In this document: piece by piece, positions 10,974 through 21,431 of the stretch | Layout of the letters: every line of letters starts with the position of its first letter | How positions within the stretch are numbered: position 1 is the first letter of the stretch | The notes under the pieces: generated by a model | Told to the model about the DNA's origin: nothing | The model's input: only the letters and a program-made list of their open reading frames with translations | Databases searched by the model: none | Source: Nemertoderma westbladi | Taxonomy: Eukaryota > Xenacoelomorpha > Nemertodermatida > Nemertodermatidae | Length of the DNA: 54,578 nt | NCBI GenBank assembly: GCA_032718475.1 | Contig: JAUCBJ010007261.1 | Span: 1-54,578, forward strand | Reading direction: 5' to 3' | Program-made: the position numbers and the translations under genes

Positions 10974-11829
10974 CTTTAAACACTCTTTATGGGTTTGTAT
11001 TAGCAATGTGACTTTTTTGAACGTTCAGTGCTGTTTATAAAATAATTTGAAGGTACTTTAAAAGATATCCTAATCTTTTGTGATGGCTTTACAATTTTTT
11101 CAAGGCTAGAGAGAGATCCGTATGCAGTCGCATTCGATATTTTGATATTAATTAATGAAATGATGTACTTTTTCATAGTAATAATATCACTACTGACTGA
11201 CTTCATTGCAACATTTTAAAAAAATATTGTGTTCTAGAACAATAGCTAATCGACTAGCTAGTAATTTTTTAAAAGATGATTTATTAAATATTAACATTTT
11301 TTTTATTTTATTATACATACCATACATTCAATCAACATTGAATGTTCTAGAACATAATTATAAATAATTATTATAAATTTATTATAAATAAATATTATTG
11401 TAATTATAAACAAATTATATCACCCCTCCCCCCTAAATTGTTTAAATAATATAATATTTATTTATTAAATTAAAAAATTAGTTATTGACTATTATAATTT
11501 ATTAGTACGAAATATTAACATTGAGCAATATACATACTGTACATGATTCAAAAATATTAGAAACAATTTCAAATAATTTTTCAATAAATATACAAATTAT
11601 TCCAATTATTTTAATAACTTTTCAACAAGTTGTTTTCACACGACACCATTTAGGTATGTCACGAAAGAGGATATACATGGAGAATATAAGTTCTATCAAG
11701 TTTATCATGTGTTGATGTTTGCTAGTAGGTTGGAACTGTACCATACGGAATGTGATGTCACTTTTCGTAAGATGAGAAAATTGCAAGCCATCGATGAGAA
11801 AATGGCAAGCCATCGATGTCTCTCAATCA
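10974..11829. other. Interior of element 1 without clear coding
   Basis: AT-rich. It holds two GTTCTAGAAC palindromes (11231-11240, 11344-11353) and short open frames without recognisable motifs. Confidence 0.4.
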
Positions 11830-12490
11830 GAAACCGAAAGATTTAAGGTCGGTCGGCCAGAAGACATTGTTCGTACACATCACAAGCATTTATGGAGGCT
11901 GTTAAGCGTTTGGAAGATGGGTAACAGTTGACAATCGGCGATATACTAGGGATAATGGAAATAAATTTAAAAGACACCGGGTATGAGGTTTACAGTTTCA
12001 CACACATGAAAGATAAACTTATAGATCACTTTGTTGATAAAATTGTAATCTCTGAAGTTTGCGGCAAACCAAATGGTTTTACATTTACTGAAATGTGGAC
12101 AAAGTCATCCGTGAGTTTTATAAACGTACCAAATAATCTGACATATTATGTTGATGCACAGAAGGAAAAGGATCACATAATAGAAACAGCTCCTAAAAAT
12201 TTAAAAAATGAGATAAAAGCAAATCTCAATACGAAATATTTAACAATAAATACCCCACGGCATCCCAGATGACGAATGTTACTGAAACCATCAGCTGCAA
12301 TCTGCAAAGTATCACAGCTATCGTGTATACCTCCAGATACAAGTATAGAGAGGATTTCCGATTTAAATACAATTGATTGGGGTTGGAAGCTCATAGATGG
12401 AAAGCTTCTTCCCAAAACAACCGATCTGCCACCTGAGATAATGGAAGCAGTTAGCTGCAACTGCAAGAAAGGTTGTGCCACACTACTGTA
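11830..12490 (+). pseudogene. Broken XPG-like/transposon-associated protein, element 1
   Basis: Two fragments of one protein family. 11880-12272 carries an N-terminal domain: FMEAVKRLEDG, then DILGIMEINLKDTGYEVYSF, then VVISEVCGKPNGFTF-type sequence and an IIETAPKNLKNEIK helix. Many cnidarian and other invertebrate transposon proteins have the same pattern (a 'GKPNVVTF' motif, then 'IIETAAKLIK'). 12276-12490 is the C-terminus: DWGWKLIDGKLLPKTTDLPP followed by AVSCNCKKGC. In relatives this tail follows the nuclease domain. Here the frames abut at a stop near 12270, so the central nuclease domain is deleted. Stops and frameshifts upstream (for example after the repeated GCAAGCCATCGATG at about 11780-11815) confirm it is dead. 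Confidence 0.6.
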
Positions 12491-12561
12491 GCATGCAGCT
12501 GCAGAAATCCAACAGCTGCTGCTGCAAAATGTCCTGTTCAATTGCCTGCGGAATACAGATA

Positions 12562-12839
12562 GGGGGGGGGGGGGGTGGGAGGGAAACTGGACGCAATAGA
12601 AATTCATCCCTCTCCAGGGGAAATTGGACGCAAATAACAGCTGATTACTCTCAAAAATAAAACTGTAACGTGTTCTGTAACTGATAAAACTGTAATGTTA
12701 ACGTGTTTATTGTTTTGGTTAAAATAACGTGCCACTGTAAGCTGCTCCTTTCCCTAAATTGAGAATTTAACATTTAAATTGAGAATTTAACATTGAGGCG
12801 GGATTTGCATCCAGTCCCCCCCCCCCCCCCCCCCCCCCC
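12562..12839. repeat. Insert bounded by G14 and C24 tracts
   Basis: A G14 run (12562-12575) and a C24 run (12816-12839) face each other. Just inside, ACTGGACGCAA on the left resembles the reverse complement of TTGCATCCAGT on the right, so the 278-bp segment looks like a small inverted-repeat element with G-run ends. An interior segment at about 12690-12770 (AATAACGTGCCACTGTAAGC...CCTTTCCCT) has a relative at 44885-44925 inside the hAT element. Confidence 0.4.
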
Positions 12840-13142
12840 TGTCTCGCGGAATATGAAAGGGGGAGAACTACAAAACACAATCAAGATCTGTTACTTTCAC
12901 TTAAGGTTTATTGATGGTGATACATTGTTACTTTATTGATGGTTATATTGATGATGAAGTGGTTGAATAAATATTAAGATACCAAACAAATCCATAGAAT
13001 CATTAATTTATTCAATTGTTAATTGTTGTACCGGTATATATATAACTCCAATATATATTTGTTAGCAACTTCCCACATATATTTCAATACAAATACAATA
13101 CCGGTATCTAAATTTAACATATAAAAGATAATATATAATTAT

Positions 13143-13587
13143 TGTTACGGGATTTATCCTTTTGCACTTCGGAGACCCAAAAAAAACCAATATATCGCCT
13201 TAATAGTCGATAGTCGTATAACGGCATTAATTATCACCCCATGTTTGTCACTTACAAAGTTCAGGTTAACAAACATTAAGGCCCAGCGGCCAAACCGTCA
13301 AATGAATTCACGTCATCACGTGGTTGCGCAATCTACCATACTTGCTTGATCAGTGTACGTAGGATGTATCGGGAGGCCCTATGTCATCCCGTGTATGTAT
13401 TAATGTCCATACAACCTATAGGGTGACCCTATGTTTTAGTGTTTTCCTCAGTGTTGCTTATATCCTTTCCCGGATGTTTACCCTATAGTTGTTACGATGT
13501 AGGTATTGTACTGTATATATGAAACCCGACTACAGTTATTTTCCCTCAAAGATCCCAGCTAGGAAGCCTCAACCTGCACCCGTAATA
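13143..13587 (+). mobile_element. Possible solo LTR (about 445 bp)
   Basis: It begins TGTTACGGGAT and ends near CACCCGTAATA, so the ends are roughly inverted (TTACGGG / CCCGTAA) as in many Gypsy-type LTRs. A TATA-like CTGTATATATGAA at about 13510 followed by GC-richer sequence and GATCCCAGCT fits an LTR promoter. Against it: the terminal CA is TA, no 5-bp target duplication is visible, and no internal retroelement sequence follows. It lies inside element 1 and is a secondary insertion if real. Confidence 0.3.
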
Positions 13588-14120
13588 CCGGAAACTCTGT
13601 ATTACCACCCCCACGTTGTGCATTATGGTATTATGGCATATTGATATAAAACACGAATTCATGTTATATAAACTTACTCAATGTTAAATAATAGTGTTAT
13701 CGAATATTTACTACGTAACTAGAGAGCCGCTTCACTACATAAACTAATATTGGATATTGAGTTCCGTTTGGGAGTAACCAGGGAAGGCTTGCAGACACTA
13801 AAGTTGCAATAACTTTTTGAGTGTGTGCATGGACTTTGTTCAAATTACTTGCATAATAACGCAAACCTGTTCTACTTCGATGCTCTTCCAACACATGTAA
13901 TAAAATCTATGACAATTTTATCTGACAATAAAGTAAAATAAATTTTTTGGTCTATTTCCTTTCTATTGATCTAATGTTATATATACTTGGAAAGACTCTA
14001 GAAAATATATAATAATTTTCTAAAAACAAAATTATTTTATTGTATATTTTCTATATAGAAAACTAAGTTTAAACATTACTGGATAATAACGTCTAAGCAA
14101 GTTAAAGTCTAAGTAAGTTA
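13588..14120. other. Interior of element 1, no gene seen
   Basis: AT-rich sequence without recognised coding motifs. A minus-strand frame at 13697-13894 has no family features. Confidence 0.4.
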
Positions 14121-14454
14121 AAAATACTACATAATATTAAAGTGGTTGTAGTGATTTGTCTAAAAAGTAGCTAGCTGCTGTACATCACTAACAATAGGAA
14201 ATTGTTCTATTAAGCAGTTACCAAGCAACTTGTGTTATAATTAAGCAAACAAATAGCTCAATTATCAAAAAAGAGCAATTATTGGGTATTGCAAAAATAG
14301 GACATATGTTTGCATGAAATTTAATGCGTTCCGCAACATATTTTTTTATAGACTTTTTTTTGGGCAATAACAAGATAATATAGAACCTAAAAAATTTGGT
14401 TTTGGTTGATTGCGAATTTCTTATGGGTTTTTTGCTAGATTGACTCGACTATTG

Positions 14455-15758
14455 GGAAACATTGTAAGAATGACAAATTTGTTAAACTTTACAAATACAA
14501 ATTTATTTAACTTAACAAGTGTGACACTATTACATAAGCTTTATAAGAATGATAAGTAGTATTAGTATACTTATGCAGAACTTGCCAAGGTCTTAAAAAA
14601 TAACCTGAATTGACTGCCATGCTGCCATATGCTCAGTCAAGTGTCAGGCAGGTATAGCGAGCGTATATACTGTATAGCTCTGTACCGCTATAATCTGTAT
14701 ATGGCTGGGTTCTTTTTTAAAGTTTAACTTTAGGAAACATATTTTTTTGTGAATTATTAGTGCAGGCAGATGTGGAGGTATGCAACAATAACAATATTTA
14801 ACAAAGAGGTTTAAAAAAATGTTTCAGTAATTCATATTTTCCATTTAGGCTAGTTCCGCTAGTTTACAACTTATCTTGTTTGTTTATAAATCCTTTAAAC
14901 AAAATTTGAAAAGTAAATTTGAAGAAATGCTACAGGTACATGAAGAAGATTGGAAGATCGATTACTTTACTACTCGACTCTGCAACGCCAGTGCCAGTCC
15001 GTTGTGGCCTGGCCTAGCCAGATACTCATTGTTGTTCAGGGGGCACAATATCCCTACAGTTCGCAGGACAATGAGGGGATCATCCCTACATCCACCAACT
15101 CCTGAAATATCATCTACAGAACAACTTGTTCTTGGACGGTAGATTATTACTTATTCTGTTCTATTGTTCACACCATTTTTCTAGTGAAAGTTTGTTCTAC
15201 TGTATAATTCTACGGTATGATTCATTCAGATTCATCAATGAATTTCCTCAAAGTGGCAATAGTAAATCGTTATTGTCGGTATGCAGATATGGCGCAATAT
15301 TGAACCACCACAAGTGGAACAGAGTTTTGTTTATTGTTTTGATTAGAAAATAACACCACTGTTAACTGACCATTTCGATTAATATTTTAAATTAAATTAA
15401 AACACCCTACTTTTAAACACACTAGGCACATAGCTGGGGCTTGCAATCATTTTGCGCCATGAATTCCAGATATTACTATGTATCATGTTGCTTTGAATCT
15501 GTGTAATAGTATTAATTAACATTGATGGTATTTGAGATTAAATACAGTCGACATTCTGTAACTAAAAATATTTCTAATTTATAAAGAAGGCATGGACCAG
15601 ATATAATTATTACTAAACAGGAACACGAAAGATATAGGACTCAGCCATAACTACACATGAACACGAATAAGATAGGACCATACAGTACTCACTCAATAAG
15701 AGTTTGCAAATTACTTGCTACAGTATAAATGGTTTAAGGAATTATATAGTACTTTGCT
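14455..15758. other. Non-repetitive stretch with one possible exon
   Basis: A frame at 14876-15142 (ending PPTPEISSTEQLVLGR) shows locally higher GC at 14990-15130 and could be an exon beginning after a CTACAG at 14935, but I recognise no family. A short segment at about 15325-15365 (TTATTGTTTTGATTAGAAAA...CCACTGTTAACTG) resembles the shared piece at 12700 and 44880. From 15590 to 15700 the phrase AACACGAA...GATATAGGAC repeats loosely. Confidence 0.25.
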
Positions 15759-15818
15759 ATACTTAATAAGTGATTAACAAATGCTTGATATACAGGAAAA
15801 AAAAGTTACAATGACTGG
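15759..15818 (+). repeat. 60-bp direct repeat, copy 1
   Basis: ATACTTAATAAGTGATTAAC through GTTACAATGACTGG. The second copy lies at 17060-17127 and differs mainly by an 8-bp insertion (CAGTATAC). Copy 2 stops where the PRPF19-like segment starts. Confidence 0.85.
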
Positions 15819-16189
15819 CTGGCCATTATTAATGAGTACTTGACAAATGCTTGCTAAACTGTAAAACAATTGGTTTTAAACTTATCAAGTTTGAGTAACT
15901 ACTTGCATTGCAGTTGATCCAACTGTTTAACACGAACGTAACAATTGTAATAAGAATTCTGATCCGGGTACAGCATTTTGAATCTAGAACTTAAAGTATA
16001 ACACACAAACACACAGTTGTGTTTGATGTTCTAAATAGGTTTTATTTTTTTATATATTATAAAAAGTACTAGCTGACACAAAAACAAAATTACTAGCTAC
16101 CATCTTACTAACAGAAGGTCAAATAGTTGTTCTAGAACAAAAACCCTCATGATAACCGCGATCTCTATCAACCGCTAGGGGGAGGGTGT

Positions 16190-16330
16190 CGTCGCGTTAC
16201 GGCTAATGTCGCGTTATTTTTTGAGAGATTAGCCGTAACGCGACTTTGAAAGTCGCGGTACGGCTACTCAAAAAGTTGCGTTACGGCTAATGGTCGCGTT
16301 ACGGCTAATGGTCGCGTTACGGCTAATCTA
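16190..16330. repeat. CpG-rich inverted/tandem repeat TCGCGTTACGGCTAAT
   Basis: The 16-mer TCGCGTTACGGCTAAT appears three or four times in direct orientation (about 16192, 16275 as a TTGCG variant, 16292, 16310) and once inverted as ATTAGCCGTAACGCGA (about 16229-16244). Partial copies lie between. The patch is rich in CG and CGCG in an otherwise AT-rich and CpG-poor area, and the inverted copy makes a strong hairpin. No coding sequence is associated. Confidence 0.8.
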
Positions 16331-16443
16331 TTGTCTTGGTTTTACATAGGGAATCATTATCAATAATATTCTATGGTGTTTACGTACATCAGATGAGGTC
16401 CGAATAATGTAATGTAATAATGTTTTACAGCATGGGAGTCTCC

Positions 16444-16467
16444 GGGGGGGGGGGGGGGGGGGGGGGG
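16444..16467. repeat. Homopolymer G24 tract
   Basis: Uninterrupted 24 G, preceded by ATGGGAGTCTCC and followed by AGATATACC. Confidence 0.95.
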
Positions 16468-17059
16468 AGATATACCATCTTTCATACTGAAGGGTTCTTC
16501 GACAACCTCACATTCAATATAATATTGTGGGGCGAGCCACGAAGCCTTAGCATATGGGTGCCATTAACGAGTTGACTGTCGTCATCGTCGTCTGTCGTCG
16601 TCGTCTGTCATCAATTTTTGATCGCTAATAGCTCGGCTATTCCTTGATGAATTAAACGAAACTTGGTACGTATGTAGTCCGGCAAAAGTTTGGTAAAGAA
16701 CGAACGAAGGCAACGTGTTTACAGTGGATACGAGTATCCATCTGCCATAAATCAGCAGTTACTCTCACAATTTCGAGACTAGTACACAGTCAGACAGTAC
16801 GGGTGTACAGGCAATGGTACCGGTAGCGGTAAGCCCAAGCCCCTACGCCTACCTCTCTACCTGCCTACCTCCACCCAGTGCTCCACACGCAAACACGGAC
16901 ACGGAAATAATAATAATTATTATTGCAGCTGACTGTTCGATTACTATTTTAAAATTACCGCCACAATAAATTGATTTGAAATTCACTTCAGGGGGGTTAG
17001 TTTAAAACAGCATTATTTAACAGTTTAAAACATCTTAATTCAATTAATACTATAATATA
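16468..17059. other. Dispersed-repeat fragment and microsatellite-like DNA
   Basis: GTGGGGCGAGCCACGAAG at about 16527-16544 also occurs at about 50661-50678, so a dispersed repeat is present in both places; the second copy is interrupted by MITE copy B. A TCGTCATCGTCGTCTGTCG-type run lies at about 16578-16608. No gene is evident. Confidence 0.5.
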
Positions 17060-17127
17060 ATACTTAATAAGTGATTAACAAATGCTTGATATACCAGTAT
17101 ACAGGAAAAAAAAGTTACAATGACTGG
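17060..17127 (+). repeat. Direct repeat, copy 2, abutting the PRPF19-like segment
   Basis: Second copy of 15759-15818 with an 8-bp tandem insertion. Homology ends at GACTGG (17127), 13 bases before the stop codon of the minus-strand PRPF19-like frame. Confidence 0.85.
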
Positions 17128-17139
17128 AGAGCACATAGT

Positions 17140-17592
17140 TTATCGGGATTGATTATGATTCCGACGCGAATTTCCTTCTATCGGCCCCAAAGCGAGACTA
17201 GCGGCCGCCGCTTCCTCTGAGTGACGAGCGATCACACGACAGGCTGCGTCGTGTCTGTTGTTACTGTGGCTCAACTCCTGGCGAGCTGTTGTCAGCTGCT
17301 GCCGCAAGGTAAACGTTTGCAGCATAACCGCGTCCCATTCGTCCTGTACAGATTTCAGCATAGCCGGGATGGTGGTAGCGGAAGGAGGTTTCGGGTTAGG
17401 CCTAATCGACGGGTTAATCTTTAAATCAACTAGCATGTGAATGGTTAGAGGCTCGCCGTTTATAGGGTCGCATCCGTTCTCCGCAATGAATTTCTCGATG
17501 AGTCGACGTTCGAACACGAAGTTCGAGGTGGGAGAAACAACTGGCTTATCTGGTACTTCGTGTGATATCGAGCAATACATATACAATGCCAT
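17140..17592 (-). CDS. PRPF19-like: PRPF19 (Prp19) U-box/coiled-coil fragment without WD40
   Basis: A continuous 150-codon frame starting at an ATG (17590-17592). It matches the N-terminus of the pre-mRNA processing factor PRPF19, a U-box E3 ubiquitin ligase that is the core of the NineTeen spliceosome complex in the nucleus. Visible landmarks are [15 protein letters not shown] and [19 protein letters not shown] (U-box, about residues 7-45), the [13 protein letters not shown] linker (about 68-80), and [16 protein letters not shown]...ARQELSH...[10 protein letters not shown] (the tetramerising coiled coil, about 85-122). After that the sequence diverges and stops ([12 protein letters not shown]). 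The usual protein has about 500 residues with a seven-bladed WD40 propeller, absent here. The run is intronless over 130 residues, which suggests a retrocopy, but no poly(A) tail is seen at its 3' side. It is GC-richer than its surroundings and has no stops in the conserved part. Confidence 0.75.
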   Translation of the reverse strand: MALYMYCSISHEVPDKPVVSPTSNFVFERRLIEKFIAENGCDPINGEPLTIHMLVDLKINPSIRPNPKPPSATTIPAMLKSVQDEWDAVMLQTFTLRQQLTTARQELSHSNNRHDAACRVIARHSEEAAAASLALGPIEGNSRRNHNQSR

Positions 17593-17960
17593 TATTGCAG
17601 TACAGCAGTATTGCTGTTTTGATTGCTACAGTATTAGGCTATCAGTACAGTGATAGGGTACAGTACAGGATAGTGATTACTGTATTACCGGTACCTGATG
17701 ATGACTGATTACAGGATTTACTGCAGTACTTCAGGCAGCTGATACTGTCTGACTGTGATAAATAACACTACAATTATTGTACAGGATTGTAGAATAACCA
17801 ATAACAGAATAACGTAACTGCAGAACTGGGGTGATATGTTGTAGCGGCCAGGCTACTGTGCGGCTGACCGCGTTAAAATTTTGGTGCGGCGGGTTGAAAT
17901 ATTGCAGTATGGCGGTGTTTTGTATTACGCGCACAATCGAGCATACTAGGGTTGAAAATG
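17593..17960 (-). promoter_or_regulatory. GC/CpG-richer region upstream of the PRPF19-like frame
   Basis: The 370 bases before the ATG hold many CTGTACTG/TACTGTA words (17600-17770) and then a CpG-bearing patch at 17840-17940 (GTGCGGCTGACCGCG, GGTGCGGCGGG, TTACGCGCAC). It could be a promoter, or the mark of a duplicated gene start. No core promoter element is clear. Confidence 0.2.
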
Positions 17961-19054
17961 ACTTGGGTGTGATTAAGTTCAGTTTTATTTATTATCAATT
18001 ATTGTAGGGCGATAGTTCATTATTTTCAATAATTCGATAAAATATTATTATATAATTTACAATTTACCGGTAATTAAATAGAATTGTTTGAAAACTGCGT
18101 TAATAAACTGTTAAATAGGGGTATTATCAAAAGGTTGGGAAAAATTCGTCTGTTTTGGTAAAGTATTGAAAATGAAAAATAGGTGAACCGGTAATGGTAA
18201 AAGTAAAACAATAAATTTAAGGTCTGAATAAGGGGCAAGGGGGAACTCGATTGAGCGGTGAAACACGCTGCCTAACAACCGACCAAAATTATCAGTGAAA
18301 AAGGATCCCTTAATAAAGATTCTGAGCTTTTTTATAGTAATTTGTGCATTAAGGGGTTTCCCGATATATTACTCGATAATTAACGGTCAAAGTTCAAACA
18401 CTGGCATCTGAATGATATTGCTGAATTAATAATTACGGGTATAGCAAATAGGATGGCTGGGGAGCCAATACATGGAGATAGCCTCACTGTGTCAACTGCT
18501 AAATCAGGGCAATGCATCTATATTGGATATAGTGAATGCTCATACTACGCTGAGTTGCATTCTAAGTACAGCGATTGGATCAGTCATTCAAAAAACCCCA
18601 CAAAGAATGAATGAATGTAAAAATACATGAGTTTGTTTGAAGGTAATCCAATCCAATTAAGGCGGCCCTTCTGATGAAATGATAAATGATATGCGGGATT
18701 TAATGAATAACCAAACCAAGAACTGCACAATAAAATGGTTGTATGCGTGGTAAGGGCAGAATAATTGGCAATTGAATTCATTTTATCTATGTGAAACTGC
18801 CCATGTACAAACTTCCCAGACACCGGGAGGGTGCCGAAAATTTCAGGTCTGCCGTCATTCTAATGCCTGGAAAAGGTGAGTGATCAAAATGGTAACGGAA
18901 TAGCCCAAAATGCACAAAAATAACTATAAATAAATATCATTCTAGCATTTTAGAAGTTTGAGTTTGGCCGTCGGCGCAACGTGAATCGCTAATTAATTGA
19001 GAGGGTTCTGAGAGGATTATTACTAAATACAGTATGTACGTGGATATTAAATGC
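17961..19054. other. Intergenic DNA, nothing recognised
   Basis: AT-rich, without recognised coding motifs. The open frames in it are short and unlike any family I know. Confidence 0.5.
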
Positions 19055-19058
19055 TTAA

Positions 19059-20609
19059 CCCTATTAGTACCGGGCTATAAAATGTTGTACAAATACCGGG
19101 AGGGGGTCATATTGACCCCCCCCTCTAAAATCTACAAATATTTACGAAAACGTCTGATTTTTTGTTTGTACGTAGGTATCACTTGTCTGGATCCAAACAA
19201 AAAAAAAAATTTTCGAAAAAATGTCCTGGGGTGGTTATATTGTAGCACCAAAATTACAAGTAGTGCACAATTTTCACAAAATTTGAAAGTTACATTTTCG
19301 GCTAATTATTTTTCAATACAGGTTTTTTGGGGTGCAAAATACATTGGAAAATATTTAAAAATGATATGATTACTATAAATGGCTGTTTAGTCCTCTCTGC
19401 GTAGGAAAAAAATGAAAAAAACAAGTAACCAGCACTTTTCAGTTAGAACACAAAATTTTTAATTCACTTATACGATGCTATAAATTCACATTTTCAGGTT
19501 TTCGAGGGCGCTGATTCTAATGGAATACATTTCTAATATGCCAGGTCATTGTTACTTGTATTTTTCCGCGTAATTTAGCAAATTTTGGTGCTAGCACCAA
19601 ATTTCGTACCCATCACCAAAAAGTACAAGTTTGCGATGTCCAGTGCTGTTTTTATTGATTCCATCGGATTCAGGACCCTCATAAACCCGTATAACGCAAG
19701 AAACAAGGTGATACTATCAACTTATCAATTTGCATATTTTCCAAAATTTGGTGCTGGCACAACAATTTTCACCCACCGGCGAAAAATACAAGTTTGAGAA
19801 CTCTTATGAAATTTTTACTGATTCCATTGAATTCAGAACCATCACAAACCCGTATAACGCAAGAAACAAGGTGACACAATCAATTGATATATTTGATGGT
19901 TTTCAAAATTTGGTGCTAGCACCACATTTTGCACCCACATCCGAAAAATACAAGTTTGAGATGTCTAGTTCGATAATTATATTTTCCATTGAATTCAGAA
20001 TAGCCATAAACCTCTAAAACGCAAGAAATAAATTGTCACAAGCAATTTTATATATTGAATGGATTTTCAAAATTTCGTGCTAGCACCAAAATTAGCACAC
20101 AGCACCGAAAAATACAAGTTTGATACGCTTGGTTCAACTCGTATATATTTCATCGAATCCAGAACCTCAAAAAACCCCAATTGCGTAAAAAACAAGTTTC
20201 AAATAATCAATTTACAAAATTGACTTATTTCAAAATTTGGTGCAGGCACCAAAATTTGGCACCCATCGAAAAAAACAAGTTTGAAATTTCTAAATCAATT
20301 TATATGAATTCCATCCAATTTCTAACACCAAAAAACCGGTTAAATCAAAAACCGAGATGTTACAATTCATATTTAATGAAATGTAATTTTCAAAAAACGT
20401 CTCAAAAAAAGTGCCAAAAGTAGGGTTAAAAAATGGTGCTATAACTCGAAAAGTACCCAATATTTTTGAAAACGGTTTTCACTACCATGAAGACAATAGA
20501 TTTTTAGGAAAAGTCATAAAATTTCAGATTCCCAACTGCGTTTGTTTCAGAATTATAATAAAAAAACCACGGGGGGGGTCATATTGACCCCTCCCCGGGT
20601 TTAATAGGG
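19059..20609. mobile_element. piggyBac-like MITE, copy A
   Basis: Flanked by TTAA on both sides (19055-19058, 20610-20613), with termini CCCTATTA...TAATAGGG and a longer inverted similarity (CCCTATTAGTACCGGG against CCCTATTAAACCCGGG read inward). TTAA targets with CCC-starting termini are typical of piggyBac. Each end carries a subterminal palindrome-like GGGGTCATATTGACCCC (about 19104-19122 and 20573-20593). The interior has five tandem units of about 163 bp, each centred on the palindrome GGTGCTAGCACC. There is no transposase, so it is non-autonomous. Copy B is at 50711-52273 and an end remnant, copy C, at 39850-40267. Confidence 0.8.
19587..20400 (+). repeat. 163-bp tandem units centred on GGTGCTAGCACC (copy A)
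   Basis: Palindrome starts at 19587, 19750, 19912, 20076 and 20239, giving spacings of 163, 162, 164 and 163. Each is followed by AATACAAGTTTGAGAT-like and GATTCCATTGAATTCAGAAC-like blocks, then ACCCGTATAACGCAAGAAAC. The translated units repeat a phrase like NPYNARNK and KYKFEMSSSI, so short frames stay open, but units differ in phase and the frame breaks. I treat the frames as by-products. Confidence 0.85.
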
Positions 20610-21431
20610 TTAAAGATAATAATAATTTAAAACAAATTACAGTATAAGACGTTATAGTACGGGCTCTGGCGGCGTTAAGCGCAATACCTTCGGTAAATTA
20701 ACGAGACTATTATTTTTGGATGGATGACCATGTTAGACGTCAGAACACAGTTGGTGATCGGTATAGCTAATTTGCATTCTAGAACTACAGGCCAAAAACA
20801 AGCTAGCTAGCCGACCTCTACCTAACTCTATGTTGGGCCCTCTGGTTGAATATAAATGCAATCAATTTTTTCAAATGAACATTTTTCTTATAGAGGGAAG
20901 ACCGGCGATTAATTTAAATACAAATATATCGCCACTTTTATTTTTTAAATGCGATAAATTTACATGAGAACAAAATACTTTCACTTTTTTTAAGAATCCA
21001 ACATTTACATTAACTGCCATAAAATGTAGCTACTTTGGTTTAACACGTTCAAACATGTATCAAAATTTGCGCTAATTATTTCTGCATTCACCCATGCAAC
21101 TCATTTTGGATGAGTACTAAATCCTCCTAGTCAATTAGCCCGATTATTATCGGGGAAACGATAATCAGAGAATATTCAGAGAAAGTATACTCTCTGACAT
21201 TTGGAAATATTTACTACAGTTACTAAGGTAACTAACTATTCTGTGAACGGCACTCCATTACATGTATTACCTGGCGTTGTGTAGTTTCTAGGCGACTGAC
21301 TGTATACACTAAACACGCAGGCACAATCAAGTCGTTTTAAAGCAGCCCCCTGTGTTTTTTTTAATAAGAGTTAGTAGTTTACAGTATGTACCGCCGATGT
21401 TCTTTAGACTTTAGACTTTATAACTTTATAG

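Larger units (their letters stand above)
10627..14451. mobile_element. Academ-like DNA transposon, element 1 (degenerate)
   Basis: Long inverted ends: left 10627-10973, right 14121-14451, roughly 94 percent alike with small indels. The outer ends read TAGTCCAGTCAATCTAGC on the left and TAGTCGAGTCAATCTAGC inward from the right. A 3-bp duplication TTG flanks them (10624-10626 and 14452-14454). Inside is a broken plus-strand gene (about 11830-12490) from the protein family of element 2, plus a G14 and a C24 tract and a possible solo LTR. Academ is suggested because Academ elements have 3-4 bp target duplications and one group encodes an XPG-type nuclease; that link is from general knowledge and not proven here. 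Confidence 0.65.

Noticed and set aside
12173-12607. 144-codon minus-strand frame
   Set aside because: Antisense of the element 1 relic; the plus strand carries the family motifs.
17221-17653. Plus-strand frames opposite the PRPF19-like ORF
   Set aside because: Shadow frames; the minus strand matches a well-known protein.
19585-20017. Repeat protein with NPYNARNK units in MITE copies A and B
   Set aside because: The 163-bp unit is not a multiple of three, so the frame shifts between units; the frames sit inside a non-autonomous element.
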